Origin: Collybia mongolica
Lineage: Eukaryota; Basidiomycota; Agaricomycetes; Agaricales; Clitocybaceae
Length of the DNA: 64,000 nucleotides
Direction: 5' to 3'
NCBI GenBank assembly: GCA_013420905.1
Contig: JAAXNY010000008.1
Span: forward strand, 2,914,001 to 2,978,000
A model generated the notes under the pieces. It worked only from the letters and a program-made list of their open reading frames with translations. It did no database searches and was not told the origin of the DNA. Below, in pieces: positions 22,443 through 33,361 of the stretch (position 1 is the first letter of the stretch; every line of letters begins with the position of its first letter). The translations under genes and the position numbers were made by a program.

Positions 22443-23221
22443 ATGTTCTTTATCGTGAGTCCCTGCTCTCTACTTCCGACCCAGAAAACCCCAAATTCTT
22501 CCGTATAATCCGATGCTTGGCGGATAATAACTTGCGTTTCCCCTTCTCAAGAAAGAACTGACCCATACGATCCTGCTGCACCCCTCGTATTTCGGGCCGC
22601 GGATGTTGACGTTCCTCGAGTCGAAACTATACGCCGATGTGGAGGGAACATGTTCTGGGCAGTTTGGGTACATCATTGCGGTCGTTTCTATTCTGGACAT
22701 TGGGAAGGGCATGGTACTGAGTGGGAGCGGGCAAGCTGAGTTCATAACGCGGTACCGTGCGATCGTGTTCAAGCCGTTCAAGGGCGAAGTCGTGGATGGG
22801 GTGGTGAACAACGTGAACAAGGTGCGTGTACATCCTTTTCTGGAGAAGCCGAATGCGGAAGATGGGGCGCTCGCGTTTGTAGATGGGCTTCTTCGCAGAC
22901 GTTGGGCCATTGACTGTGTTTGTGTCTCATCAAGTAGGTCTATCCATTAAGTCTTCCCTTGTTATCGCTAAGAGTCTGGCTCCGTTGCAGCTCATCCATC
23001 CCGACCTCCGCTTCGATCCAAATTCCAATCCACCATCGTTCGCTTCGGATGAACAGATCATCGAAAAAAACACCCATGTACGGCTAAAGATAGTGGGAAC
23101 GCGTGTAGATGCTACCGAGATTGTATGTTCCCCTTATTCACGAAACGTCCCTATGCTCAATCGCGCTCTTCAGTTTGCAATAGGCACGATAAAAGAAGAT
23201 CATCTAGGTGTCATCGACTAA
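22443..23221 (+). CDS. RPB7: RNA polymerase II subunit RPB7
   Basis: Exon 1 is only four codons (MFFI at 22443). A roughly 95-nt intron then joins KELTHTILLHPSYFGPRM, a near-invariant RPB7 N-terminus. The tip domain continues with FLESKLYADVEGTCSGQFGY, IIAVVSILDIGKGMVLSGSG and YRAIVFKPFKGEVVDGVV. Later exons supply GFFADVGPLTVFVSHQ, LIHPDLRFDPNSNPPSF, VRLKIVGTRVDATEI and the C-terminus FAIGTIKEDHLGVID, ending at 23221. With RPB4 it forms the stalk of Pol II, needed for initiation and for contact with nascent RNA. Length and sequence are normal. The Pol III equivalent, RPC25, lies 16 kb to the right. Confidence 0.95.
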
Positions 23222-23562
23222 TTATATCACTCACCTGTCTTGCATGCTCTCCCTCCTGTTTTATGCTGTGTAATCATACTTATCTTTATTTTTCCAAGAA
23301 TTTCACGCTGTTACAACATTTAGAGATATCCTTTAGACCGAGTTCAAGTGCTCTCAGTACTTCCGGGGGTAGACGACTCCAAGGCTTCTTTCTCATCTAC
23401 TGCTATTCGTATGGCCATTGTGTCAATCACAAGGAAGTTATAGAACGGCTATGGCTAATGTCTATGAAGTCCCTTCTCCAAGTTGCAACGGGGAGTAAAA
23501 TCTATCCTATGTAAGCTTATATCTAACTCACAAATCAAGTCTGCCACAGGTCCATATAATCA
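23222..23562. other. Convergent 3' intergenic region
   Basis: Between RPB7 (+) and the dehydrogenase (-); no gene seen. Confidence 0.5.
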
Positions 23563-24927
23563 CTACCAGGACTGGTGTCCCCCACTGACGATCACGCTAC
23601 CAATAAACACTTAGAACCGCAACCAAAGGGAGGGAAAGAGACTCACTCAGACGCTGTACAGAAACTCGAGGCATCACTCGCAAGCCATGTCACCACTCCC
23701 CTGAATTCATCCGTGGTTCCTATACGACCCAGAGGATTCAAGTTCGACCACTTGTCGAGCAGCTTCGGTTTGGTGTCTAGTTCAGCGGCGGACATGCTGC
23801 ATTGGTTGAGAATAGAAAAGCAAGAGTGCAAACTTATAGTGCGTACTTGGTGTAGACGTGTCCCGGGGACAAAGAGTTGACGCGAATGCCTTTCTTCCCT
23901 AGCTCACAGGCCATATTGCGTGCCATCTGGATTACAGCGGCCTTACTAGAATTGTATGAGACCCATGCATGACCCTAGGATCGGGAATGAGAACCGCCTC
24001 AGATTGAAAGTAGTCATGAGACTCACGCGGTTGGTGATAGTCCCTGACATAGATGCAATAAGTATGATACTCCCTGGGATCCCGAACTTCTCCATTTGTC
24101 GACCTGCCGCCTGCGCGGTAAATAACGCTCCGCTCGTATTCACGTCTAGTACCTACCCAGATCACAATCATCGTGTGTCCCTTTGTTCGTTCAAGAGGTA
24201 GCCGGAAACGCACCTTCCGTAACTGGTCAGCTGGGTACTTTAGACAATCGATGTGTGAGCTGGGTACGCCTGCCGCAGCCACACCAATATCTAGCCTTCC
24301 TTCTTTATCTCCAATATGCTCCCCCACGTCCCACATAGCCTTTTGGTCTGTTACATCCACACCGATGTACTCCAGGCGCCCAACGTGCATGCCAGGCTCA
24401 TTGTCATGCTCAATTATACGACCCTCCCTCTTCGTTTCGAGCCCTTTGCTCATACGCGTCAGGAACTCCTGTACTGCATGCCACTCGTCTGATGGCTTCT
24501 CAGCGAGATCGATACAGTACACCGCCCGGCACCCCGCCTCACAGAGGGCCATTGCCATCTCCAACCCGAGACCTTGATTGGCGCCTGATATGATGGCAAC
24601 GCGATCGGTGAGGGCGAACTGGGCGAATATCTTTGGGCGGGGCGGAGGTCGGTTGTTGTTGGACTTGGATTTAGATTGGTAGTCCTCGAGAGCAGCTGTC
24701 ACGCCGAGCGGCGCTAAGGGAGAGGATGTACGCACAGGAAGACTGAGCTTGTCTTCAGAGCGCTGATGAGTTGTGGCAACCCCGCGTAGGGCTGGGCGGA
24801 AAATGGTATGGGGAAGAGCTCGAGGGCGTAGCGCCACCCGTTGTGAGAGGCAGGCGCGACTCTGAATTATTGAACAGAGGTTGTTCATGGTGTTGGTCAA
24901 AATTAGTGGGATTGGAACGTTACTCAA
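23563..24927 (-). CDS. Short-chain dehydrogenase/reductase, probably mitochondrial
   Basis: Starts at 24927, or at a second Met (MNNLCSIIQSRACLSQR) at about 24888. The N-terminus is rich in Arg/Ser/Leu and lacks acidic residues, like a mitochondrial presequence. The Rossmann fold follows: VAIISGANQGLGLEMAMAL is the TGxxxGxG glycine motif with Ser for Thr. Next come YIGVDVTDQKAMWD, LDIGVAAAGVPSS (NAG region), LDVNTSGALFTAQAAGRQ, IILIASMSG and, after an intron, AWVSYNSSKAAVIQMARNMA with the catalytic Tyr-x3-Lys, then RVNSLSPGHVYT. The last exon gives LNPLGRIGTTDEFRGVVTWL, spliced to VIVSGGHQSW. It is an NAD(P)-dependent oxidoreductase of the polyol/sorbose reductase-like branch; the substrate is unknown. 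Confidence 0.92.
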
Positions 24928-25502
24928 CTGTTCGTTTCAGAGGCTGCGTTATATCCTGCAAGCTTTCGGAGGTTACGTACAGTATTGCGCAGTATTTTAG
25001 CACACAGGCACCGTTGTCTGATATGGTGATGAAGCTCCACCCACTCCATGATAATCTTAAAATTCCAAGATATGGATAGCGACGTCAATGTGTCGTCACA
25101 ATAAGCCCGGCGCTCGAGGCTCGTTCGGCTGAGTAGTTCGAGATCACATCATTCACATCATTCACATCATCCGTGATTTCTTTCCGTTGAAGAACCCTCT
25201 GACCCTGGCTTTTGGCGGCGACGGAAACCCTTTCAAACGCACCATGTATCTTTGCGCGCTACCAAACCTGTTAAAGATGTCCCGGAAATAATTTTCACAT
25301 CAAGTTGGTGGGGCTCGCCACGAAAACGACGGTGAGGTATGGAAGTCGTCAAATTTGCTTTGTGCTCCAACAGTCAAGGTTTGGTGATGTGGACTTCGGG
25401 GAATATAATTGGCCTCGTGTACCTGAAATGAGGCGGCAGAGGAGCCAACCTTTGTGGGGGTGTCGTGCTATAGACACTTGAGAGTAGGACCATGGGAATC
25501 TC
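24928..25502. other. Intergenic between dehydrogenase and inverted repeat arm A
   Basis: Holds the dehydrogenase promoter. A short (cattcacat)n microsatellite lies near 25147-25172. No gene seen. Confidence 0.5.
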
Positions 25503-25659
25503 GTATCATAGAAATGTTTTCTGGAACCTTATGGTGCACCAGAAACTAAATCATTCAATGATGGGAGATTTTTGTATGTCTTTTTCTGGAAGAAGGCAAG
25601 GACAGGATGTTGACGTGGATATATCGAGCTTTTGCTAAGTTGATATACTATCAAGAGAC

Positions 25660-25905
25660 ATGTGGAGGGCGGAAAGTCTAGAAATAACCCAACCAGAACA
25701 CCGACTGTTAATAGCCTACGATGTGTGGATCCAACATTTCCAAATAGCCAAAGGTGTATCCTCTCACCCTATAAAATCCAAAGTACGGGGTTCTTGGCCT
25801 TTCGCAGGTACGCGCTATTCTGTTCAAGTGCTAAGTAAAACTATTGAAATAGATGTCGACAACAATAGCATTATTGTCCTAGGTTATAGCCCTCCAGATC
25901 CATAG
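25660..25905 (+). CDS. Element ORF 1, arm A (81 aa, unknown)
   Basis: Encodes MWRAESLEITQPEHRLLIAY and onward, ending GYSPPDP. Arm B holds the same frame (63384-63629 minus) with three changes, all altering the residue (Ala/Val, Ser/Phe, Lys/Ile). Being open in both copies is weak evidence, because the copies are young. No family recognised; it may be an exon of a larger captured gene. Confidence 0.3.
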   Translation: MWRAESLEITQPEHRLLIAYDVWIQHFQIAKGVSSHPIKSKVRGSWPFAGTRYSVQVLSKTIEIDVDNNSIIVLGYSPPDP

Positions 25906-26363
25906 CTTTCTGTCCTCATTCTCGATGTTTCCTGAAGAAGAACCCTAAATTTGATAAACGGTGATGGCCATGAACTAGTACTGTCCATCCGATAATACCA
26001 ATGCAGATTTGAGGGTCCGTGTGGCCGTTTGGAACGATGGCACTCCGTAACGAAACATAAAAGCCATCACGTGGAATAATAAATTCCCGCTATAGCTCAA
26101 CAACAAAAAGCATAGTTCCTGCCCACCTCCTTTGCCTCGAAAAGTAGGATGTATTGGAATAGATAATGCTACGTGGGTAGTCAGTAAGTGAGTTTGGTAA
26201 GCTGTAAGTAAAGTACACACCTCAGTCAACGTAGAACGAGACTGAGGTGGTACGACAGGCGTCTACGGTATTTAACTGTGAGCCAAGCTAGTAGGTAACT
26301 ACGCTACGAGGACCATCAATGAAATAGAAATCGAAAGGGGTAAGCTAAGAGAGCGTCGTCCGT

Positions 26364-26588
26364 TTACGGGCGCGCGTGATGCGACGCGGCAGGGCATGAC
26401 AGATTGCATATGTCCGAAAATTCTCCAATAGGATGCTCTCCAAACGAGCCATAGATATGAGAGGACACCAAGGTGCGAATATGCACGCAGTACTCCCACG
26501 CACCTCTAGCCATTGTAATCACCAATTTCCTTACCTTGACAAAGTGAGCCTCGACGTCGCCCAATATATCTTCACCCAACATGACCAA
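26364..26588 (-). CDS. Element ORF 2, arm A (74 aa, unknown)
   Basis: MVMLGEDILGDVEAHFVKVR and onward, matched by 62642-62866 plus in arm B with a few substitutions. A GT (gtaagg) directly after DVEAHFVK looks like a donor site, so this may be the start of a spliced exon rather than a complete protein. Confidence 0.3.
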   Translation of the reverse strand: MVMLGEDILGDVEAHFVKVRKLVITMARGAWEYCVHIRTLVSSHIYGSFGEHPIGEFSDICNLSCPAASHHARP

Positions 26589-27862
26589 GTGTGTATTGGG
26601 TCAAACAGGTGAGTCCCTATCATTGTCAGCCTTCCTGGGTGTGCTGGGTGTTGATGCCACAATCATAGGTGCGCTCAGGTGGTGCAACAGCTCGCAGCGA
26701 GTGGCGTAGGAATTGCACATGTGCAATTCACAACTTCGCCACTTCCGCTTTACTGGTCTGAGGCGCCATTCGATGGGGGTACGTGCATTCCTTCTTTGAA
26801 GTGAAAACTGGAGCCAATGAGGTGCATCTGTACAGGTTTGGGGCAGTCTTCGACAGGGTTATACCGGTTCTCGACTCGCTGGGAGCTAGTGAACATGTTC
26901 CCAGGCATGCATAAGAAGTGTTAGGGGAAGGATGGATTTGACAAAGAGATGGCCTAGGGTGTCGCCTTGACCCTCCATCTCACTAGTGTCTGAAACCTGC
27001 GGATTACGTTGAGTCATGATACGGTGCTGTGTGTTGATCCGACCTAGATGTTTGGCCCTTTTGACTATGATTTTAACAGAATGTATGTCGTTACTTCAGA
27101 ATACTATTTGCCAGCCCCTCTGCATGTTTCCTAGTAATATGAGGGTGTCGAAACGGGAGTGACGGTAGTTCCAGTCCCATCCTTGTGGTAACAACGTGGC
27201 CCCAATGGCACTCTCCGTCTATCTGGCTGCACATACGCCGCGAGGGCCTACAGGGGATTGTTGCCGTGCATGGGCGGTGCGGGAAGGATTGGGGGTAGCG
27301 AGGGTCCCTATTGCTACATGGGTCCAAGGATAGGTATTACTCGACCCCATGAGTCCAGCGTCCAACATATCCTAGAGAACATGAACTTGCGTCCATGGCC
27401 AATACATGGCGTGATCTAGAATGGGCCTGATGGCAACGTATCTGTCCCTAGGTTAAGGACGACCAATGAGCATTGATAGCGTACGATGGTGGGCGTGGCG
27501 TCCGCTATACATCATCGATGTGGCGTTATGGAGCATTGTATACGATGTCGAACGTGAATGTTGGGTTCGGTTGTCGGCTCTGCCCTTGTTCCCCACTCTC
27601 TTGTACTCCGCACCCCGATAATCATGCAACTCTAGAATCTCTCTCTCAAACTCCATTGGCCACGGAAACAGATACCCAGTAGATGCCATAGGAAAACTGC
27701 ACCTCGAAAACCTAGTCTTGGAGGCAAACGGAACACGGGGACGGATGTTCTGGGAGTATTAGGAATAGAGGTGGGGAACTCGCAAACACACACGGTATAT
27801 ACATTTATTTCATATTCAGTGGCTTTTTAACTTCATGAATCCTCATTTTTCTATTTCGTAGA

Positions 27863-28261
27863 AAACTGCATCTGACGATGGTGGTAGATGACCACTCTTA
27901 GACCGAGATTATGGTGAGAATATCTTTCAGCGTGGCAGCCCGGTCGCACAGATCGCATACTACGCATGGCGGACAATTACCCATTCGCGACGTGATACCG
28001 TCGTCTTGTTAGCACTGCCTTTGCGTACATGCTTGCCTTTAGATTGGGCCCCGACACCAAGGCTTGAATATTCACGTCGATACTGGCGGTCACGCGAGAA
28101 GGCCATTTTCAAGCGCAAAACCAAGGCACAACCATACCTGTATCTTGTAAACGATCGTTAGTGAGGACGCCGCCTTAATAGAGTGTATTTATTTAGAGTG
28201 CATCTACTGCCGCCTCTCTGAGTAACTTCTCTGATCGACCAACCTTCATCGCTCTACATCC
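27863..28261. other. Intergenic between arm A and the F-box gene
   Basis: No gene or repeat recognised. Confidence 0.5.
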
Positions 28262-29990
28262 TTACGTCGTTCGAACCCTCATATTAGAGAAGCAACGACG
28301 AGTTGAGACGTGCGGTGAGTTCGTTGACTTTTGATCCGCTTGATGTTCCCCTCCATTACCTGACTCCGAAAGGCCCGTATAGTTTACTTTTAAACCGTTC
28401 TTACGAAGCAACAGTAAACGCGACAGTGCACTGCTGTCCACCAAAGATCTTCGATTAGTAAATTCGACGGACTTAAGACCGCTATTGATGACAGAGGATG
28501 GAAAATCTCCGGGGGTATTAGGGGCAGGATGTGTTGTACATCGCATCTCGACCATGCGTACAATGCGATTTTGAACATTGATGTCGGCAAGAGATTCTCC
28601 ACAGAATGAGATGGTCAGTTGCTCAAGTAGGGGGAGTAACTGAGTGCCGTCGGAGGCCGGAGTCAGCCGCATGACAAGATCTTCTGACGCCTCATCTACA
28701 GGCATCCGGTAATTTAGAATTGACAGGGATTTGAGAGTGGGCATTTTTATCAGCGTGGTTATGAAATCATATACTCCACCATTGCAATCGAGCGAGATGG
28801 ATTGCATGGGACAGTTTGATCGTTCTACGAGAGATCCAATTGATTGCAGACCATATATTCCGTGTTGCTTGGTAAAACTGCAAAGCACAGGGAGAGTAAG
28901 GTAGTCCAAAAATCGCGTGTCGCCAATTAGATGTAGAGTCGTTAAATGGGGAAGAATAATTCGAGGGAAGTTTGTAAGGTTTTGGGACTCGTGCGCCATG
29001 TAAAAGGTCACGGACAGCTTGCAGCTCTGTAGGTTGGAGACGTCTTGCAGCATTCGTAATAGCACATGTCCCTTGTGTATTCCGGAAAAATGGATCAGCT
29101 GGGAGGATGGAAGGACAATTCTTGTGCTAGCGCTCCAACCATAGTGGATAACCTCAGCTGTACGCAGTTTGGGACGGCACTCAAAGGCATCGAGAGTCGC
29201 TGGTAAGGGGGTGTTGGAAGTAAGGGCATCGCTAAGTCGAATCCGGAGTATCTTTAATTCTGGAAGACGTCCCTTCAATGAAGATAGTGAGTGGATATGC
29301 ACTGGGCTTCCAATCATCTGGAAATCTTGCCATCGATGAGAGATGGGAGCAAGCGTGCCCATTATCATATCAAACGAGTCAAGTGTAGGACATGCGACGT
29401 AGATTGATAAGGGACTTTCTGAAGATCTAGAAAGCAAGAGATGGAGTTTTTCCATGAACTTTGAGGCAATATATCGCTTCTCGTATTGTTTTAACGTTAT
29501 ACGAGACCATAACTTGGGGAATTCTATTGCAATAACACGCCAGGTGTGACAGACTTGAGTGAGGACCCATGGGGCCTCCCGGGTATCGAATGAATCTGGG
29601 CAGTCTTGGAGGAAATTGAAATGATCGTCTCGGTTCGTTCTCAGTCCGAGGCATGTGGAGAATATTTTCGCATAGGGCATCAACTGGGAGCCGTTGGAAG
29701 GGTGGAAGGAGGATCCCGCCATCGTCTTCGACATTTGATTGTTCTCCCACTTTGTGAACTAAAACATTTGCGCACTCCTCCGATGATTTTACTGATAATG
29801 AAAGGTAAATCATCCCACGTCTTGTTGCAAGTCCTGAGGATGGCGGCTCACCGCAGGTGTTCTCCCTTTCGAAAGTCGACGCATGTGTTGCGTTTAATTC
29901 TGACATGGAACTTGACTGCGGAATTAGAGCTGCTCCTGTAAGCAATGCTCCAGTTTCGAGGCTAACGACTAGCGCACTTTGAGAGTGCAT
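28262..29990 (-). pseudogene. F-box protein gene with a frameshift inside the F-box
   Basis: The N-terminal frame (from 29990 or an internal Met, SMSELNATHASTF) reaches LPPFQRLPVDALCE, the first helix of an F-box. The next helix, IFSTCLGLRTNRDDHFNF, is in a different frame. An AAAA run near 29666 has one base more than a continuous reading needs. After the shift the frame is open for over 470 codons: APWVLTQVCHTWRVIAIEFP completes the basidiomycete F-box, followed by a degenerate leucine-rich-repeat tail (LPELKILRIRLSD, LEQLTISFCGESLADINVQN), stop at 28262. Intact, it would link substrates to an SCF ubiquitin ligase through Skp1. The break could be real or a homopolymer sequencing error. The Met at 29734 opens the long frame but lacks the first helix. 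Confidence 0.8.
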
Positions 29991-31127
29991 TGGCGGCAGT
30001 GGTTAAGCCAGTCGGTTATTCTGAGATGAGCGGAAATTAAAACTTCGGAACCCGCCATGAGGTATGCCAACACCGCGACAACTCGTACCGCCCTCATTAG
30101 GCAGATTCAACAATCCTATCGTTTATTTATGATTAAAACCTCTCACCACTTGGGGATGCTTAGGTAGCCAGCCTCAAGCTTTACTTCTGCCTTTGTCTCA
30201 CCAACCCTAGCCTCGGCGCCCCATAACTCCCACCACTTGTAACTGAATCGGATCTGGTTTCAGGGAGGGGTCTACACCCTGCAGCTATTGAAAAGGCAGA
30301 ATTGACTTGTTTTCACCTCCTTCCTACAAGGAAATCAGGCACTAGCACTACTTGATGCTTTTTACCACCACTGTCGCTCTGTAGCTGTCCCTGGCGAGCA
30401 CTATGTAATGCGGTCAATAAAGATGGTCCTACAGTCATACTCAAACCTCTATTACGGGAGTATCCATCCTGCAACCATCGGCAACAACCAACACGCCTTT
30501 ATCTAAACTTTACATTGGATCTGTGTGGAGGCATTCCCGGACCTTTAACCCGATAGTCTAATCCAAATGGGACTTAGTCTTAGGGTTTCCTTACTGGGCT
30601 TGTATTCCTTTTCCTCAGAGTTTCACTTTCTGTCCAGGCTTGGGCTAACACACCTCCCAAGCACAAAGATTGACGTTGAAAACCAATGGTGTACCAAGGT
30701 ATGCCAAGGTTCCGTGTCACCCGCGGCGAACCGAGCTATGGCTGGTTGATATCTAGGCGCGACTTAATTGTATTGACTTGGTGTTCACAGGGTAACTTGG
30801 CCACGGATTGCCACAGGGCGGAACAGTCTATTCACTACTATCAGGATCCGGACACACCCTCTCGCATAACACTTGAAATGGTGGCTGCATATATCCACTG
30901 ACCTGAGAAGCACTCCACTAGTAACTTAGTGACGGTGCATACTTCACATCGCGATGTACGGGTACTGTACGACCCTGGCTGCCCTAAACCTATTTCTTGG
31001 ATGTAACGATTTCAATCGCCTCACCTCTGTTTCAAATTATCCGCCTACAATCCCTGCAGTACGAGTCCCATGTTCATCGAAACCTCCGAAACTGCACGAG
31101 AGATGTAAGTACTCATATTATCGTATA
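29991..31127. other. Gene-poor region
   Basis: 1.1 kb with small open frames only and no recognisable motif or repeat. Confidence 0.5.
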
Positions 31128-32804
31128 ATGTGTGAAAGTTCTGCACTCACCAAGATGCTCCTAATTCTTAAAAGACTCGTTCAAGATTGCCTTCATGTCT
31201 TTGGTGTTTGTACGTGGAAAATCTGTTTGGGTCCAGCCAGTCTGCTTATTGACCTCCCACTATACAATTCTCCAGCCGTTTTGTTCTATGATCATGTCAT
31301 CACTCTCGGTAAGCCCACAGTCTTGCCTCATGGTTTTTTCCTGACGTTTTTAATTGCAGGCCGCGAGGTTGAATACATTTGGAAACGGCCTAAATCGACC
31401 AGCTCCTTCTATTTCTTCTTGAATCGCTACAGTGCATTCATAAGCACCGTTACAGTGACAGTTCCTAACTTTACGTCTTTACCAGTTCGAGTGAGCGTTC
31501 AAATATCGGGTTTTTTACACTCATTAACTATACCTCGTTTAGAGGTCGGTATTCTAGGATTTGAGATACCTACTGACTGATTCTGAATAATGCATTTCAT
31601 AGCTGCAAGGACTACAATGTTGTGCGACAAATCCTATGGACTATTAATCAAGGCATCATATGTTGTAAGCCGCACGATCCGTACCCCTTGTTTCGTAGAG
31701 GTGAAACTAATGAAGCTAAAACTACCCCCACCTACCCCACCATACAAGTCCTCCTGTCGTTGAGGGTTTACGCACTCTATGGCCGTTCACGGCGTATACG
31801 GACCTTCGTCGGGGGGGTTGCGACGGTTCTGATTACTGTATTCATCGTACGTGGACTCTTCGAATATACTTATTGTAGTCCCTCGATCTAATGCAAGGTT
31901 CTCAAGTTATTACTAACTCGTGCGGGGAAGAGTACCCCTACCCGGGGTATATTTGGATGTCATTTCGGTATTTCTCACTTAACGTCCGCATACGTTTATC
32001 CTCATTCTTTGAGGCTATACTAATAAAGCCCATATGCCTCCAGGGCTATTCGTATGCTTCCATCCCCGCTTCTAACATGCTATTTACTCATTACATTAAT
32101 AACCATTAGGTATATCGGGTGTCTGGTGGGCATTGTTTGTCTACGACACCCTTTTGTTCACCCTCACCGTATCGAAAACCTGGACGACCAGAAAATCTTA
32201 CGCTTCTAGTGTTCCGTTGGGTCGAATTTTACTTAGAGATGGTCAGTTACAGTCGGTTATCCTAGCCTGCCTATTTTTCACGTTGTCTTTGACAGGCTCC
32301 ATATATTTCGCGTGAGCTTTCTCTAAGCTATTATCCCTTGATCATAACCATCCGCAGTGTTATTGCTTTGTCAAATCTCGCAAATATACTGACATACTAT
32401 GTATGTGGGATTATCCTGATTCTGTTCCATATTGGACACTAATACGCGTCACAGTTCTGTGGGGTGCGGACATTTGCTATAGATATTGTGAGGTGAACTG
32501 AGATATTGGTATAGCCGTTCATGAAAGGAGGGTTAACAACTTTCTCAGCCGGGTAAGTATATAATTCCCCCCTTAATTTTACCAAGAAACTGACCTAAAA
32601 GATACCGAACAATTTAGCATATCAAGCACCATGATGACCCACCTCATGCTGAACCTTCACGAAGCGGCTCACACTGGTATTCACACCACATTAGAAATGA
32701 GTCTTGTAGAGCTGGACACCATGTGGAGTGAGCCCGTCGATCAGTGTTCGCTGCCCTCTCATAATATCGGAACAAACATAGACGAGGAAAGCCGAGAAAC
32801 ATAG
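31128..32804 (+). CDS. DUF6533 multi-pass membrane protein
   Basis: About ten small exons join in frame. From MCESSALTKMLLILKRLVQD, an intron leads to LFYDHVITLG, and splicing adds REVEYIWKRPKSTSSFYFFL, the hallmark of the DUF6533 domain. Hydrophobic segments follow (AFISTVTVT; SLRVYALYGRSRRIRTFVGG; GVWWALFVYDTLLFTLTVSK), then RILLRDG, GSIYFAVIALSNLANILTYY and PFMKGGLTTFSAG. The last exon supplies STMMTHLMLNLHEA and a hydrophilic acidic tail ending at 32804. The domain is widespread and expanded in Agaricomycetes; its function is unknown. The layout (about seven membrane helices, cytosolic tail) resembles a receptor, but that is inference. Exons around 31640-32110 are the least certain. Confidence 0.82.
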
Positions 32805-33361
32805 GAGATGCAAGATGTTATCTCCTTGAACCTATTGTAGTCTAGCCATGTAAAACCCTTTCTAACATATGTATTATATCTCAAGGCATGGAAGGATTCT
32901 TCACAATGAGAAACCAGCCAGAAGCGAGGTAACTCGTGCTCAACTCTGGAAATAGGAATCCGGTTTCCTAATATCAAATTTTCGTGGTCCGGAGGAAGTC
33001 GTTATATCGACAAGGGCAATTAATGTCTCTGGCTGAAGAGGTTGTCATAGGTGGGCATCCGGACGAGCGCTTTCACCCTGTTTCCAGCATGAACCTCAAT
33101 GCACATCAAAGGAATGCTGGGCGGTGATATCGACTCTGGACCCGCGAGCGGAAACTATTATGATACCTGACCGCAATGAAGAAATCGAAGCCTGTGATGT
33201 TCTAGCTTGATACATGCCGAAACTATATACCCGTATTGTAAGTTGGTATCATATAAGCATAATTTATTTCGAAGTTCCAAGAAATGCGACTGTGGTCATG
33301 TGCTATTTGGTAATACATTTCATGGTTATCCCTTCGAAACTGCATATTCTATGTAACTCTG
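32805..33361. other. Convergent 3' intergenic region
   Basis: Between the DUF6533 gene (+) and the aminotransferase (-); nothing recognised. Confidence 0.5.

Larger units (their letters stand above)
25503..27862 (+). mobile_element. Inverted repeat arm A (unclassified mobile element, internally deleted)
   Basis: This 2.36-kb block matches the reverse complement of 60640-63786. Homology starts at 'cgtatcatagaaatgttttctgg' and ends at 'tttctatttcgtag'. Identity is very high: in the shared 246-base open frame I count three differences. Compared with arm B it lacks about 780 bases at the junction near 26748 (arm B about 61700-62485) and a 60-base duplication. Two separate copies with abrupt common ends indicate a mobile element. 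I see no transposase, reverse transcriptase, long terminal repeats or clear terminal inverted repeats, so the class stays open. Confidence 0.8.

Noticed and set aside
12990..24927. Secondary-metabolite cluster built on P450, dehydrogenase and GST
   Set aside because: No core enzyme (PKS, NRPS, terpene synthase) and housekeeping genes are interleaved.
29427..29734. Met at 29734 as a normal start of the F-box protein
   Set aside because: It opens the long frame but yields an F-box without its first helix; the missing helix is present upstream in another frame, so a frameshift explains the data better.
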